From JAGPHI01 sp036641735 (lineage in GTDB: Bacteria > Bacillota > Clostridia > Oscillospirales > Ruminococcaceae): DNA of 17,318 nucleotides. The DNA lies in NCBI GenBank assembly GCA_036641735.1, contig JAVWEG010000047.1, forward strand, positions 1-17,318, in the 5' to 3' direction. The position numbers and the translations under genes were made by a program. The notes beneath the pieces were generated by a model. It was given only the letters and a program-made list of their open reading frames with translations, had not been told where the DNA came from and ran no database searches. Positions 6,626 to 14,548 of the stretch are shown in pieces (positions within the stretch are counted from its first letter, which is position 1; each line of letters opens with the position of its first letter).

Positions 6626-7459
6626 ATGTTTAAAGGCTTTTTTTCATCGCGTAAGTTTAAAATATTAATCTGCGTATTTGTAATACTTGCGGGATTTATG
6701 GCATATGCCGGAGCTAACGGGCGCTTATCCTCGGCTCCTGAAGAGCTTTTGGCGGCGGTATTAGTGCCATTTCAGCGTATATCGGCAAGCTTGTCGGGCG
6801 GCATACAAGGGCTTGTTACAAAATATGCCAAGATAGACCTTGTGATGGAGCAAAACGAATCTCTTACTAAGCGTGTATCAGAGCTTGAAAAAGAGATGGT
6901 AGAATACGACCGAATGAAAATGGAAAATCAGCAGTACAAAGAGCTGTATAAAATAAGCACTGAAAAGCCCGAATATAAAATGGTGTCAGGCTCTGTAATT
7001 GCAAGAGATTCTATGGAACGTTTTTCGTCCTTTACTATAGATATAGGCGCTTCCAGCGGTATAGAGCAATACGATATCGTCATCAGCTCAAATGGCAGCC
7101 TTGTGGGGCAGGTACTGGAAGCAGGGCCTAATTGGAGTAAAGTTATCACGCTTTTAGATCCTACGCTGAACGCTGCCGCAATAGTAAGCAGTACAAGGGA
7201 TACAGGTATTGTTACAGGAGATGCCGATTATGCGCCTGTAGGCAAATGCCTTATGACGAATATCTCTAGGGAAACGATGGCGGCAAAAGGTGATATCGTT
7301 ACCACTACGGGGCTTGGCGGTATGTTTCCAAAAGATATAATTGTGGGTACTATTGATGATGTTTTGCCTGAAATAAGCGGTAAATCTATGGTGGCTGTTA
7401 TTGAGCCGGGCGCTAAAGTGTCCACGCTTACTATGGCATTTGTAATTACGGATTTTTAA
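6626..7459 (+). CDS. mreC: Rod shape-determining protein MreC
   Basis: MreC is a membrane-anchored extracellular scaffold that links MreB and MreD to the penicillin-binding protein and activates PBP2. The 277-residue protein has a short basic cytoplasmic start, one membrane segment at about residues 13-30 (ILICVFVILAGFMAYAG), a coiled-coil region at about 68-110 with regular Leu/Met/Glu/Lys spacing, and the two-barrel C-terminal region with the typical GDIVTTTGLGGMFPKDIIVG segment. GGAG (6615-6618) precedes the ATG. It follows mreB after 116 bases that hold a hairpin, and precedes mreD by 30 bases. Confidence 0.95.
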   Translation: MFKGFFSSRKFKILICVFVILAGFMAYAGANGRLSSAPEELLAAVLVPFQRISASLSGGIQGLVTKYAKIDLVMEQNESLTKRVSELEKEMVEYDRMKMENQQYKELYKISTEKPEYKMVSGSVIARDSMERFSSFTIDIGASSGIEQYDIVISSNGSLVGQVLEAGPNWSKVITLLDPTLNAAAIVSSTRDTGIVTGDADYAPVGKCLMTNISRETMAAKGDIVTTTGLGGMFPKDIIVGTIDDVLPEISGKSMVAVIEPGAKVSTLTMAFVITDF

Positions 7460-7489
7460 ATTGTCTTTTGCTTTTAGGAGATAAATATT

Positions 7490-8011
7490 GTGAATATAAA
7501 CCGCAGAAACTTCCTAATATTTTTTAAATGGGTTACATATGTAGCTGCATTTGTGCTTTGCGCGGTATTGCAAACAACACCGTATTTTCTTGCAATAGGC
7601 GGAGTGAAGCCTGCTTTGATTTTACCTTTATGCCTTGCTGTAGCAGTGTATGAGGGCGAATTTTCGGGCGCGCTATTCGGCGCGTTTGGTGGGCTTGTGT
7701 GGGATATGCTGTCGGGACGTGTAGTTGGCTTTTTTGCACTCGGAGTGATGCTGTCTTGCTTTGCGGTAGCGCTTTTAGCACAGCTTTACCTTAAAGAAAA
7801 CAGCACTAATTTTGTATTGATGACCGCAGGCGCGGCATTGTTTATCACAGGCTACGACTTTTTGTTTAGATATATTATGCCCGGATATTCAGGGGCGCTC
7901 GCTTATTATTGCTCCGTTATTTTGCCCGTGATAATATTTACTGCTGCTGTATCGCCTATTGCGTTATGGCTTATAAAAAAGCTTCATTTCAGCTTTGTTT
8001 TAGAAGAATAA
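7490..8011 (+). CDS. mreD: Rod shape-determining protein MreD
   Basis: MreD is an integral membrane partner of MreC in the elongation complex. The 173-residue protein is mostly hydrophobic, with about five to six predicted membrane segments. The conserved-looking stretch GAFGGLVWDMLSGRVVGFFALG in the middle is typical of the family, which otherwise conserves little sequence. The start is a GTG at 7490-7492 with TAGGAG at 7475-7480. It is tightly placed between mreC and the PBP2 gene; its stop is followed directly by the ribosome binding site of the next gene. Confidence 0.9.
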   Translation: MNINRRNFLIFFKWVTYVAAFVLCAVLQTTPYFLAIGGVKPALILPLCLAVAVYEGEFSGALFGAFGGLVWDMLSGRVVGFFALGVMLSCFAVALLAQLYLKENSTNFVLMTAGAALFITGYDFLFRYIMPGYSGALAYYCSVILPVIIFTAAVSPIALWLIKKLHFSFVLEE

Positions 8012-8019
8012 GGAGCCTT

Positions 8020-10089
8020 ATGGACAAAACCTTAATACGAAGAATATCATTTTTAATATTGTTTTTGCTTATTGTGCTTGGTACATTTTGTATGCGCCTT
8101 GTGGATTTTCAGCTTGTAAACGGTGAAAAATATTTAAAACAAGCCGTGAATACTTGCATATACGAATTTGACGTGACGGCGGCGCGCGGCGAAATAGTGG
8201 ATAGAAACGGCAGTGCCATTGCCACTAATCGCACAGGATTTAATGTAACCTTAAGCGCGCTTATGCTCCCTGCCGACAAGCTTAACGATACGCTTATTGA
8301 GCTTGTGGATATATTTAAAGCAAACGGTGAAACGTGGAACGATAAAACACCTATCACCGTTACAATGCCATATGAGTTTACAGGAATAGATATTGAAACG
8401 GGAATATCAAAAGATGCCGAACGAATGAAGCAAGATCCGTCGGTGCGTTTATCCACTTATGCCACAGCAGACCAAGTGCTTGCGGCTTTAGTAAAAACCT
8501 TTAAATTAGAAGACTATACAAGTGAACAGCAGCGCATTATCGGAGGATTAAGATATCAGATGTCGCAAAGCGGATATTCGAGCAAAACCAACTTCGAAAT
8601 TGCGCAGGACGTATCAGATGCCACTGTTGCCACCATTAAAGAGCGCAGCCTTCGATTGCCTGGGGTAGAGATAGTGGAGCAGGCTATCCGCACTTATCCC
8701 GACGGCACGGTGCTGCCGCATCTTATAGGGCTTGTCGGGCCTATATATCGTGAGGAATGGGTGGAAAATAAAGACGAGCTTGAGCGCAATGGCTACGAGC
8801 AAAACTCTATTAAAGGAAACAGCGGTTTAGAGCTTGCCTTTGAAAAAGATTTGCGAGGAAAAAACGGTACAATGCAAATAGAGCGAACCTTAGATGGTAC
8901 GCTGAAAAACTCGGAAATTACTTTGGCACCTCAGCCCGGAAATACCTTGATGCTCACTGTGGATAAAAAATTGCAGCAGGATGCAGAGGCATCGCTTGCC
9001 AAAGTGATAAACAAAATGCAAACCACCAAAAAGCACGGCGAGGGCAAAGAGGCAAACGCAGGCTCTATTGTGGTGATAGATACTAAAACAGGCGGCGTGC
9101 TTGCAAGCGTAAATTATCCGAGCTACGACCTTAATAAATATCGCTCAGATTATCAAGAATATGCTTCTAATCCCGATAAGCCTTTACTGAACCGTGCGTT
9201 TCGCGGACTGTATCGTGCAGGCTCGTCTTTTAAACCGATAGTGGGGCTTACAGGGCTGTTAAATGGTAAAATCACTAAGGATTTTACGTATAATTGTACA
9301 GGTAAATACACGCTTTACTCCGCCTATGGATATACAGGAGATGATATCCAAGCTCACGGGCGCACAGATATTTACAGGGCGCTTGAGCAATCGTGTAACT
9401 GCTTTTTTTATGATGTGGGACGTATAGTGGGTGTAGACGCGTTTAACGCTACAGCCAATGCAATGGGACTTGCGGTAAAAACAGGAGTAGAGGTAACTGA
9501 AGAAGTAGGACATCTTAACAATGAGGAAACCGCCAAAGCACTCGGCGTTGCGTGGAATCCGCTCGGCGATACCTGCCAAGCGGCTATAGGGCAAAAAGAA
9601 ACCGCCATTACCACCTTGCAGTTAGCAACCTACGCTTCTACCTTAGCTAATAAAGGTACGCGTTATAAAACGCATTTAGTATCGTCTACACGAGACTACA
9701 ATACGGGTAAATTAATAGAAGATTTCCCTCCTACAATAGAAAGTGAGCTACCTGATAAAAATAACGCATACGAAGAAATAGAAAAAGGTATGGTGCTGAC
9801 GGCGCAAAATCATTCGGGCGGATTTTTAACAAATTATCCTTATACTATAGCAATGAAAACAGGTACTCCTGAAACAGGACACAAAAATGAATACGGCGAA
9901 AAATTGTTCAACGCATCTATCGTGGCATATGGCCCTGTAGAAAATCCTGAGCTTGCCATTGGCATTATAGTAGAAAACGCAAACTATGGATATCAGCTTA
10001 GCGAATGTGTAAAGGATATATTTGATTCGTATTATATCAATAAAACTCAAAGTATGTCTCCAATGCAAAGCGGGGTACTTTTGAGATAA
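8020..10089 (+). CDS. mrdA: Penicillin-binding protein 2, elongation-specific transpeptidase
   Basis: This is a class B penicillin-binding protein that cross-links peptidoglycan during lateral growth, normally with RodA. From the ATG at 8020 it has 689 residues. A membrane anchor lies at about residues 9-30 (SFLILFLLIVLGTFCMRL), followed by the dimerisation domain with RGEIVDRNG, and a transpeptidase domain with all three active-site motifs: SSFK (Ser402 nucleophile, Lys405), SCN (458-460) and KTG (613-615). The frame is open back to 7909 inside mreD, but AAGGAG at 8010-8015 and the membrane anchor fix the start at 8020, 8 bases after the mreD stop. No rodA gene is found in the window. The symbol mrdA is used for the PBP2 role inferred from the mreBCD context; pbpA is also used. 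Confidence 0.93.
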   Translation: MDKTLIRRISFLILFLLIVLGTFCMRLVDFQLVNGEKYLKQAVNTCIYEFDVTAARGEIVDRNGSAIATNRTGFNVTLSALMLPADKLNDTLIELVDIFKANGETWNDKTPITVTMPYEFTGIDIETGISKDAERMKQDPSVRLSTYATADQVLAALVKTFKLEDYTSEQQRIIGGLRYQMSQSGYSSKTNFEIAQDVSDATVATIKERSLRLPGVEIVEQAIRTYPDGTVLPHLIGLVGPIYREEWVENKDELERNGYEQNSIKGNSGLELAFEKDLRGKNGTMQIERTLDGTLKNSEITLAPQPGNTLMLTVDKKLQQDAEASLAKVINKMQTTKKHGEGKEANAGSIVVIDTKTGGVLASVNYPSYDLNKYRSDYQEYASNPDKPLLNRAFRGLYRAGSSFKPIVGLTGLLNGKITKDFTYNCTGKYTLYSAYGYTGDDIQAHGRTDIYRALEQSCNCFFYDVGRIVGVDAFNATANAMGLAVKTGVEVTEEVGHLNNEETAKALGVAWNPLGDTCQAAIGQKETAITTLQLATYASTLANKGTRYKTHLVSSTRDYNTGKLIEDFPPTIESELPDKNNAYEEIEKGMVLTAQNHSGGFLTNYPYTIAMKTGTPETGHKNEYGEKLFNASIVAYGPVENPELAIGIIVENANYGYQLSECVKDIFDSYYINKTQSMSPMQSGVLLR

Positions 10090-10178
10090 AAAGTAAAACA
10101 GCCGTGTATTTTTAGCATAGATATATTGCATTTAGTACATTAAGTACAAAACAATAACAATTTTTATGTATTATTTCG

Positions 10179-10207
10179 TTGCAAAGTCCAAAATGTTGTG
10201 ATACAAT
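10179..10207 (+). promoter_or_regulatory. Predicted promoter for the MinD-like gene and mgsA
   Basis: TTGCAA (10179-10184), 17 bases and TACAAT (10202-10207) with an upstream TGTG lie 51 bases before the ATG at 10259. The same boxes occur before the purine permease gene at the right end. No clear terminator is visible after the PBP2 gene, so read-through from the mre cluster is also possible. Confidence 0.55.
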
Positions 10208-10258
10208 AATCTATATACGTTGCATAGAGATAAAGCTGCTATAGAGTAGGTGGGCATT

Positions 10259-10993
10259 ATGGCAAATAAAGTAATTATGCTTGCCTCCGGCAAGGGAGGT
10301 ACAGGCAAAAGCACTGTATCGGTATTGCTTGGAGCGGCGCTTGCAAAGCACGGCTCGCGTGTATTGCTTATAGAGCTTGATTCGGGCTTGCGCAGTGTAG
10401 ATATTATTTCGGGGGTTTATGGCAAAACCGTATATGATATAGAGGATATTTTAAGCGGCAGATGTGAAGCTGCAAAAGCTGTATCTATGAGTACAGTGTT
10501 TAATGGCTTGTCTGTGATATCCGCACCTTATTCAGGCGGCAGCATATCGGCAGGTGCTTTGCGTGCGGCGGTAAATAAGCTTGGTGCATCTTACGATATC
10601 GTTTTACTTGATACAGCAGCAGGTATGGGAGATGCCTTTACGGCAGCAAGCGAAGTAGCGTATAATGCTATTTTAGTCCTCACCCCTGATGCTATCACGT
10701 TGCGCGATGGCAGAATAGCCGCGGATTATTTATTTGCAACAAAGCGCGTAGACGTTAAGCTTTTGATAAACAAAGCAGATGCGCAATTAATATCAGCAGG
10801 CGGTATAAAGGATATTGATGAATGTATAGATACCGTAGGCGCTACACTATTAGGCATAATACCTAACAGCGCCGCTATAATGTCGGCAGGTGTTAGCGGA
10901 CAGCCGCTTAGCGCCAAAAGCCTTGAAGCAAAGGTATTTGATAACATTGCTCGCCGTATATTAGGCGAAGAAGTGCCGCTTTTAATAAGATGA
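10259..10993 (+). CDS. MinD-like ParA-family ATPase without membrane-targeting helix
   Basis: The 244-residue product is a deviant Walker-A ATPase: SGKGGTGKST (10-19) with both Lys12 and Lys17, an LDSGLRSVD segment matching the DxGLRNLD signature of MinD (Asp41), TVYDIEDILSGRC as in MinD, and Walker B in VLLDTAAG (Asp118). The C-terminal third also follows MinD (LLGIIPNSAAIMSAGVSGQPL). It ends at RRILGEEVPLLIR, whereas E. coli MinD continues for about 20 residues to an amphipathic helix that binds the membrane; no such helix is encoded in any frame here. MinC and MinE genes are absent. The role in division-site selection is therefore uncertain. The start was chosen at ATG 10259 because AGGTGGG (10247-10253) fits it; a GTG at 10250 is in frame but overlaps that site. 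The stop lies 26 bases before mgsA. Confidence 0.85.
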   Translation: MANKVIMLASGKGGTGKSTVSVLLGAALAKHGSRVLLIELDSGLRSVDIISGVYGKTVYDIEDILSGRCEAAKAVSMSTVFNGLSVISAPYSGGSISAGALRAAVNKLGASYDIVLLDTAAGMGDAFTAASEVAYNAILVLTPDAITLRDGRIAADYLFATKRVDVKLLINKADAQLISAGGIKDIDECIDTVGATLLGIIPNSAAIMSAGVSGQPLSAKSLEAKVFDNIARRILGEEVPLLIR

Positions 10994-11019
10994 ATTTACT
11001 CGTAACAGGAGGATTAATA

Positions 11020-11424
11020 ATGAATATTGCCCTTATTGCACACGATTCCAAAAAAGAACTGATGGTGCAGTTTTGTATTGCGTACTGCAAAGTATTAAGC
11101 ACTCATTCCATAATAGCCACAGGTACTACAGGTAAGCTTGTATCCGAGGCTACAGGATTGTCGATACAGCGGTTTTTATCAGGCACGCACGGCGGAGACC
11201 AGCAGATTGCCGCACGTATAGCTTGTAATGAGATAGATATGCTGCTTTTTTTCAGAGATCCTATCAGCGCAAAGCCGCACGAGCCTAATGATATGAATTT
11301 ACTGCGCCTTTGCGATGTGCATAATATTCCTATTGCCACCAATATTGCTACGGCTGAGGTATTAATACACGGCTTAGAGCGCGGAGACCTTGATTGGCGC
11401 AATATAGTAAATCCAAGCCACTAA
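11020..11424 (+). CDS. mgsA: Methylglyoxal synthase
   Basis: This enzyme converts dihydroxyacetone phosphate to methylglyoxal and phosphate, a bypass used when sugar phosphates pile up. The 134-residue protein carries AHD (His8), the phosphate-binding ATGTTG (33-38), GGDQQ with the catalytic Asp60, and RDPISAKPHEP with His87. These match E. coli His19, Asp71 and His98 with a constant offset of 11. The next conserved Asp of E. coli (101) aligns with Asn90, followed by Asp91. A perfect AGGAGG at 11007-11012 places the start at 11020; an in-frame ATG at 10990 overlaps the stop of the preceding gene but has no ribosome binding site. It is cotranscribed with the MinD-like gene and ends in a strong terminator. 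Confidence 0.95.
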   Translation: MNIALIAHDSKKELMVQFCIAYCKVLSTHSIIATGTTGKLVSEATGLSIQRFLSGTHGGDQQIAARIACNEIDMLLFFRDPISAKPHEPNDMNLLRLCDVHNIPIATNIATAEVLIHGLERGDLDWRNIVNPSH

Positions 11425-11432
11425 TTTACAAC

Positions 11433-11476
11433 AAAAGAGCTTTAAAAAACATTTTTGTTTTTTAAAGCTCTTTTTT
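11433..11476. terminator. Strong bidirectional terminator between mgsA and ung
   Basis: A perfect 19-bp stem (11433-11451 with 11456-11474, core AGAGCTTTAAAAAACA) with a TTTT loop is followed by T to 11476. The stem is A-rich on the left and T-rich on the right, so it works on both strands. The ung stop codon lies directly at its right end. Confidence 0.85.
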
Positions 11477-12152
11477 ATATATCGTCTATTTGCCAATCTA
11501 TAGGGGGAACATTATTTGCCTTTAAAAAAGCGTTTGCTTGGCTGAATGGCTTTGAACCGAAAAAGCCTCGGTAAGCAGACAAAGGGCTTGGGTGCGGCGC
11601 TTTCAGTACAAGGTGCTTTGCATTAGTAAGCATATGCTCCTTGCTTTGCGCAGGGCGCCCCCACAATAAGCAAACCACTGGCCTGTCTATTTCGTTTACT
11701 GCGTTTATCACAGCATCTGTAAAAAGCTCCCAGCCCATATTTTGATGTGAATTAGCCTCGTGCGCACGCACGGTAAGCACAGTGTTTAATAATAATACAC
11801 CTTGCTCCGCCCATTTTTTAAGATATCCGTTATTGGGTATGGCACAGCCAATATCATCTTGCAGCTCCTTGTAAATATTTACAAGTGACGGCGGCAAAGC
11901 TTTTTGGCTTTTTGATACGGCAAAGCTTATGCCGATTGCCTGCTCTACATTATGATAAGGATCTTGCCCAAGCAAAAGCACTTTTACAGAGCTTAGTGGT
12001 GTGTAATGAAACGCATTGAAAATATCGTCCATTTGAGGGTAAACAGTGTGTGTGCGATATTCATTCGCCAAAAAATGGCGTAGCTGTTTATAATAGGGCT
12101 TGTCAAATTCTTCTCCTATTGCACAAAGCCAGTCATTAGTAATCTTTGGCAT
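11475..12152 (-). CDS. ung: Uracil-DNA glycosylase, family 1
   Basis: This enzyme removes uracil from DNA, starting base-excision repair. The 225-residue protein has the family signatures: LLGQDPYHN (61-68) with the catalytic Asp64, the uracil-binding LLNTVLTVRAHEANSH (about 121-136), LLWGRPAQSK (162-171) and the DNA-intercalation loop HPSPLSAYRGFFGS (from His187). Its length is normal. The ATG at 12152-12150 is preceded by GAGGTG with good spacing. It is a single-gene unit, converging on mgsA and divergent from the EF-G-like gene. Confidence 0.97.
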   Translation of the reverse strand: MPKITNDWLCAIGEEFDKPYYKQLRHFLANEYRTHTVYPQMDDIFNAFHYTPLSSVKVLLLGQDPYHNVEQAIGISFAVSKSQKALPPSLVNIYKELQDDIGCAIPNNGYLKKWAEQGVLLLNTVLTVRAHEANSHQNMGWELFTDAVINAVNEIDRPVVCLLWGRPAQSKEHMLTNAKHLVLKAPHPSPLSAYRGFFGSKPFSQANAFLKANNVPPIDWQIDDI

Positions 12153-12176
12153 AAAATCACCTCGCTTTTTATTCTT

Positions 12177-12205
12177 ATTATAATGCCATTACATTACTTT
12201 GGCAA
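12177..12205 (-). promoter_or_regulatory. Predicted promoter of ung
   Basis: On the minus strand TTGCCA (12205-12200), 17 bases and TATAAT (12182-12177) lie about 25 bases before the start codon. An inverted repeat begins one base beyond the -35 box. Confidence 0.6.
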
Positions 12206-12206
12206 T

Positions 12207-12237
12207 GTGTACAATCTTTTTTAATAATATTGTACAC
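12207..12237. promoter_or_regulatory. Inverted repeat, candidate operator between ung and the EF-G-like gene
   Basis: GTGTACAAT (12207-12215) and ATTGTACAC (12229-12237) are perfect inverted copies separated by 13 bases, so that the half-site centres are 22 bp apart, about two helical turns. It abuts the ung -35 box. A related palindrome, ACAATATTGT, lies at 12256-12265 near the plus-strand promoter. The layout fits a dimeric or tetrameric regulator; no regulator gene is adjacent. Confidence 0.45.
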
Positions 12238-12266
12238 GGGCTTTATACTTATTTTACAATATTGTC

Positions 12267-12295
12267 TTTAAAGATACAGCAAAATGTGTTACTAT
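12267..12295 (+). promoter_or_regulatory. Predicted promoter of the EF-G-like gene
   Basis: TTTAAA (12267-12272), 17 bases and TACTAT (12290-12295) with a TG just upstream of the -10 box lie 55 bases before the ATG. The boxes are weaker than others in the window. Confidence 0.4.
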
Positions 12296-12349
12296 TGTAT
12301 ATAAACTACTGCGGCGCTAAGTGCGCTGTAGGAAAGAAGGTAAATTTAT

Positions 12350-14428
12350 ATGAATTATGCAAACGACCATATCCGCAATGTTATGATAGCAGGGCACGGT
12401 AGCTGCGGCAAAACAAGCCTTGCGGAAGCACTGCTGTTTCAAACTAAAGCATCAGATAGACTAGGGCGCATAGATGACGGCAATACAGTGTGCGATTATG
12501 AGCCTGAAGAAATAAAACGCAAAGCGTCTTTGTCTATGGCTTTGGCACCTGTGGAGTACGACGGTGTAAAAATTAACCTTGTAGATGTACCGGGCTTATT
12601 TGATTTTGAGCTTGGGCTGCACGAGGGCATTAATGCGGTAGAGAGTGTATTGATATGCGTATCGGCGCGCGACGGATTGCAAGTAGGCGCAGAAAAAGCG
12701 TATAATTTAGCTACTAAATACAATAAAAGCCGTATGATTTTTGTGTCTAAGGTAGATACGGAAAACGCGGATTTTTATAAAGTTTTTGAAGAATTAAAAG
12801 GAAAATTCGGCCCGAGCGTATGCCCTGTAGTAGTGCCTGTAGAGCAGGCAGGCGGACGCATTTATGTAAATTTAATTAATATGCAGGCATTTAGCTATGT
12901 AAACGGAGAAGCGCACGCTGTGCCAATGCCAAACTATGGACATCGCCTAGACGGGCTTATTGCCGCAATGAGCGAAGCTGTGGCAGAAACCGACGAAGCG
13001 CTTATGGAAAAATTCTTTGACGGCGTGCCGTTTACTCAAGAAGAATTAACAGAGGGCGTGCGTATGGGCGTAAAAACAGGTGCTATTACACCTATTTTAT
13101 GCGGCTCTTCCACTACGCTTGCCGCTATAGATACAGTGCTTACTTATATTAAAAAGCTATTGCCGAGTGCCGCGCGTGGTGCAGGGTGCATAGGCACAGA
13201 CGGGCTTGGCGCAGAGGTGGAAGTGGAGTGCCGCGCAGATGCGCCGCTTTGCGCGTATGTGTTTAAAACAGTAGCCGATCCATTTGTGGGCAAGCTAAGC
13301 TATGTAAAGGTGATTTCGGGCGAGCTAAAGCCCGATTCGCAGCTAGTAAACAGCCGCACAGGTGAATCTGAGCGCATAGGTAAAATTTTGAATGTTCGCG
13401 GCAAAAAGCAGAGCGATTGCGCACTCGTTGGCGCAGGAGATATAGGCGCAATCACTAAGCTGCCTAACGCAGAAACAGGTGACACTTTATGCGCACCGTC
13501 TCGTGTACTGGCATTGCCTGCACCTGTGTTCCCCGTACCAAGTCTTGCTATGGCTATTAAAGTAAAGCAAAAGGGAGACGAAAGTAAGATATCCTCAGCT
13601 TTAGGGCGCTTAATGGAAGAAGATCGCACGCTTACCTACAGCGTAAATAAAGAGACCGTGCAGCAAATTATAAAAGGGCTGGGAGAGCAGCATTTAGACG
13701 TAGTATGTGCTAAGCTTAAAAGCAAATTCGGTGTGGAAATAGAGCTTACACCGCCGAGAATAGCATATAGAGAGTCTATCCGCAAAAAATGCAAGGCGCA
13801 AGGTCGTCACAAAAAGCAAACAGGCGGTCACGGTCAATTTGGAGATGTATGGATAGAGTTTGAGCCTTGCGATTCAAGCGATTTGGTTTTCGAAGAAAAA
13901 GTATTTGGCGGCAGTGTGCCGAAAAACTTTTTCCCTGCTGTAGAAAAAGGCTTGCAGGAGGCGGTGCAGCACGGAGTGCTTGCAGGATATCCTGTAGTGG
14001 GGCTTAAAGCTACTTTACTGGACGGTAGCTATCACCCTGTGGATTCCTCTGAAATGGCATTTAAAATGGCAGCTAAAATTGCATACCGCACCGCATTGCC
14101 GGAGGCAGGGCCGTGCTTGCTAGAGCCAATAGGCACATTGCTTGCCACTGTGCCGGGCGACAATACAGGTGATGTGATGGGCGAAGTAACTAAGCGCCGC
14201 GGACGCGTTTTGGGAATGAATCCCGATGATGACGGATACCAAATAGTAGAGGCTGAAGTGCCAATGAGCGAAATGCAAGATTACACCACTTACCTACGTC
14301 AGCTCACTCAAGGGCGCGGCTCGTTTACATTTGCATTTGCGCGTTACGAGACCTTGCCTTCCGTATTAGAAGATAAAGTTATTGAGCTTGCCAAGAAATT
14401 TATAGTGATGAAGCAAGACGAAGAATAA
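12350..14428 (+). CDS. EF-G-like translational GTPase (divergent paralogue)
   Basis: The 692-residue protein has the five-domain plan of elongation factor G: a GTPase domain with GHGSCGKT (15-22), a barrel domain from about 300, and the domain III-V region with GGHGQFGDVW in domain IV and MNPDDDGYQIVEAEVPMSEM in domain V. It differs from housekeeping EF-G in the switch regions. The RGITI segment is replaced by IKRKASLS, the G3 motif is DVPGLFDF (79-86) where EF-G has DTPGHVDF, so the catalytic His is Leu, and G4 is SKVD (133-136) rather than NKMD. Clostridial EF-G-like paralogues are known with a non-His residue here, so the loss is a family trait in part. The true function, whether translation, ribosome rescue or something else, is not established from sequence. 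GAAGG lies upstream of the ATG. It appears to be a single-gene unit. Confidence 0.9.
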   Translation: MNYANDHIRNVMIAGHGSCGKTSLAEALLFQTKASDRLGRIDDGNTVCDYEPEEIKRKASLSMALAPVEYDGVKINLVDVPGLFDFELGLHEGINAVESVLICVSARDGLQVGAEKAYNLATKYNKSRMIFVSKVDTENADFYKVFEELKGKFGPSVCPVVVPVEQAGGRIYVNLINMQAFSYVNGEAHAVPMPNYGHRLDGLIAAMSEAVAETDEALMEKFFDGVPFTQEELTEGVRMGVKTGAITPILCGSSTTLAAIDTVLTYIKKLLPSAARGAGCIGTDGLGAEVEVECRADAPLCAYVFKTVADPFVGKLSYVKVISGELKPDSQLVNSRTGESERIGKILNVRGKKQSDCALVGAGDIGAITKLPNAETGDTLCAPSRVLALPAPVFPVPSLAMAIKVKQKGDESKISSALGRLMEEDRTLTYSVNKETVQQIIKGLGEQHLDVVCAKLKSKFGVEIELTPPRIAYRESIRKKCKAQGRHKKQTGGHGQFGDVWIEFEPCDSSDLVFEEKVFGGSVPKNFFPAVEKGLQEAVQHGVLAGYPVVGLKATLLDGSYHPVDSSEMAFKMAAKIAYRTALPEAGPCLLEPIGTLLATVPGDNTGDVMGEVTKRRGRVLGMNPDDDGYQIVEAEVPMSEMQDYTTYLRQLTQGRGSFTFAFARYETLPSVLEDKVIELAKKFIVMKQDEE

Positions 14429-14494
14429 AAGACCTCATATGCCAAATAAAGATGAAATTGGGCGAATTTGCCTTAAAGCGTCTGTTTGTCGGGT

Positions 14495-14523
14495 TTGTAA
14501 AAGCTTTTGTTTTTCGATATAAT
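14495..14523 (+). promoter_or_regulatory. Predicted promoter of nfeD and the SPFH gene
   Basis: TTGTAA (14495-14500), 17 bases and TATAAT (14518-14523). Transcription would start near 14530, placing a strong hairpin (14549-14586) in the leader. No clear terminator is seen between the EF-G-like gene and this promoter. Confidence 0.6.
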
Positions 14524-14548
14524 TATTGCAATCACTAAAAGCAGTGAA

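Noticed and set aside
7909..8019. N-terminal extension of the PBP2 gene into mreD
   Set aside because: It overlaps mreD in another frame; AAGGAG and the membrane anchor fix the start at 8020.
10134..10147. Paired AGTAC motifs upstream of the MinD-like gene
   Set aside because: They echo the AAGTACT palindrome of the permease leader but are short, AT-rich in context and at a different distance from the promoter.
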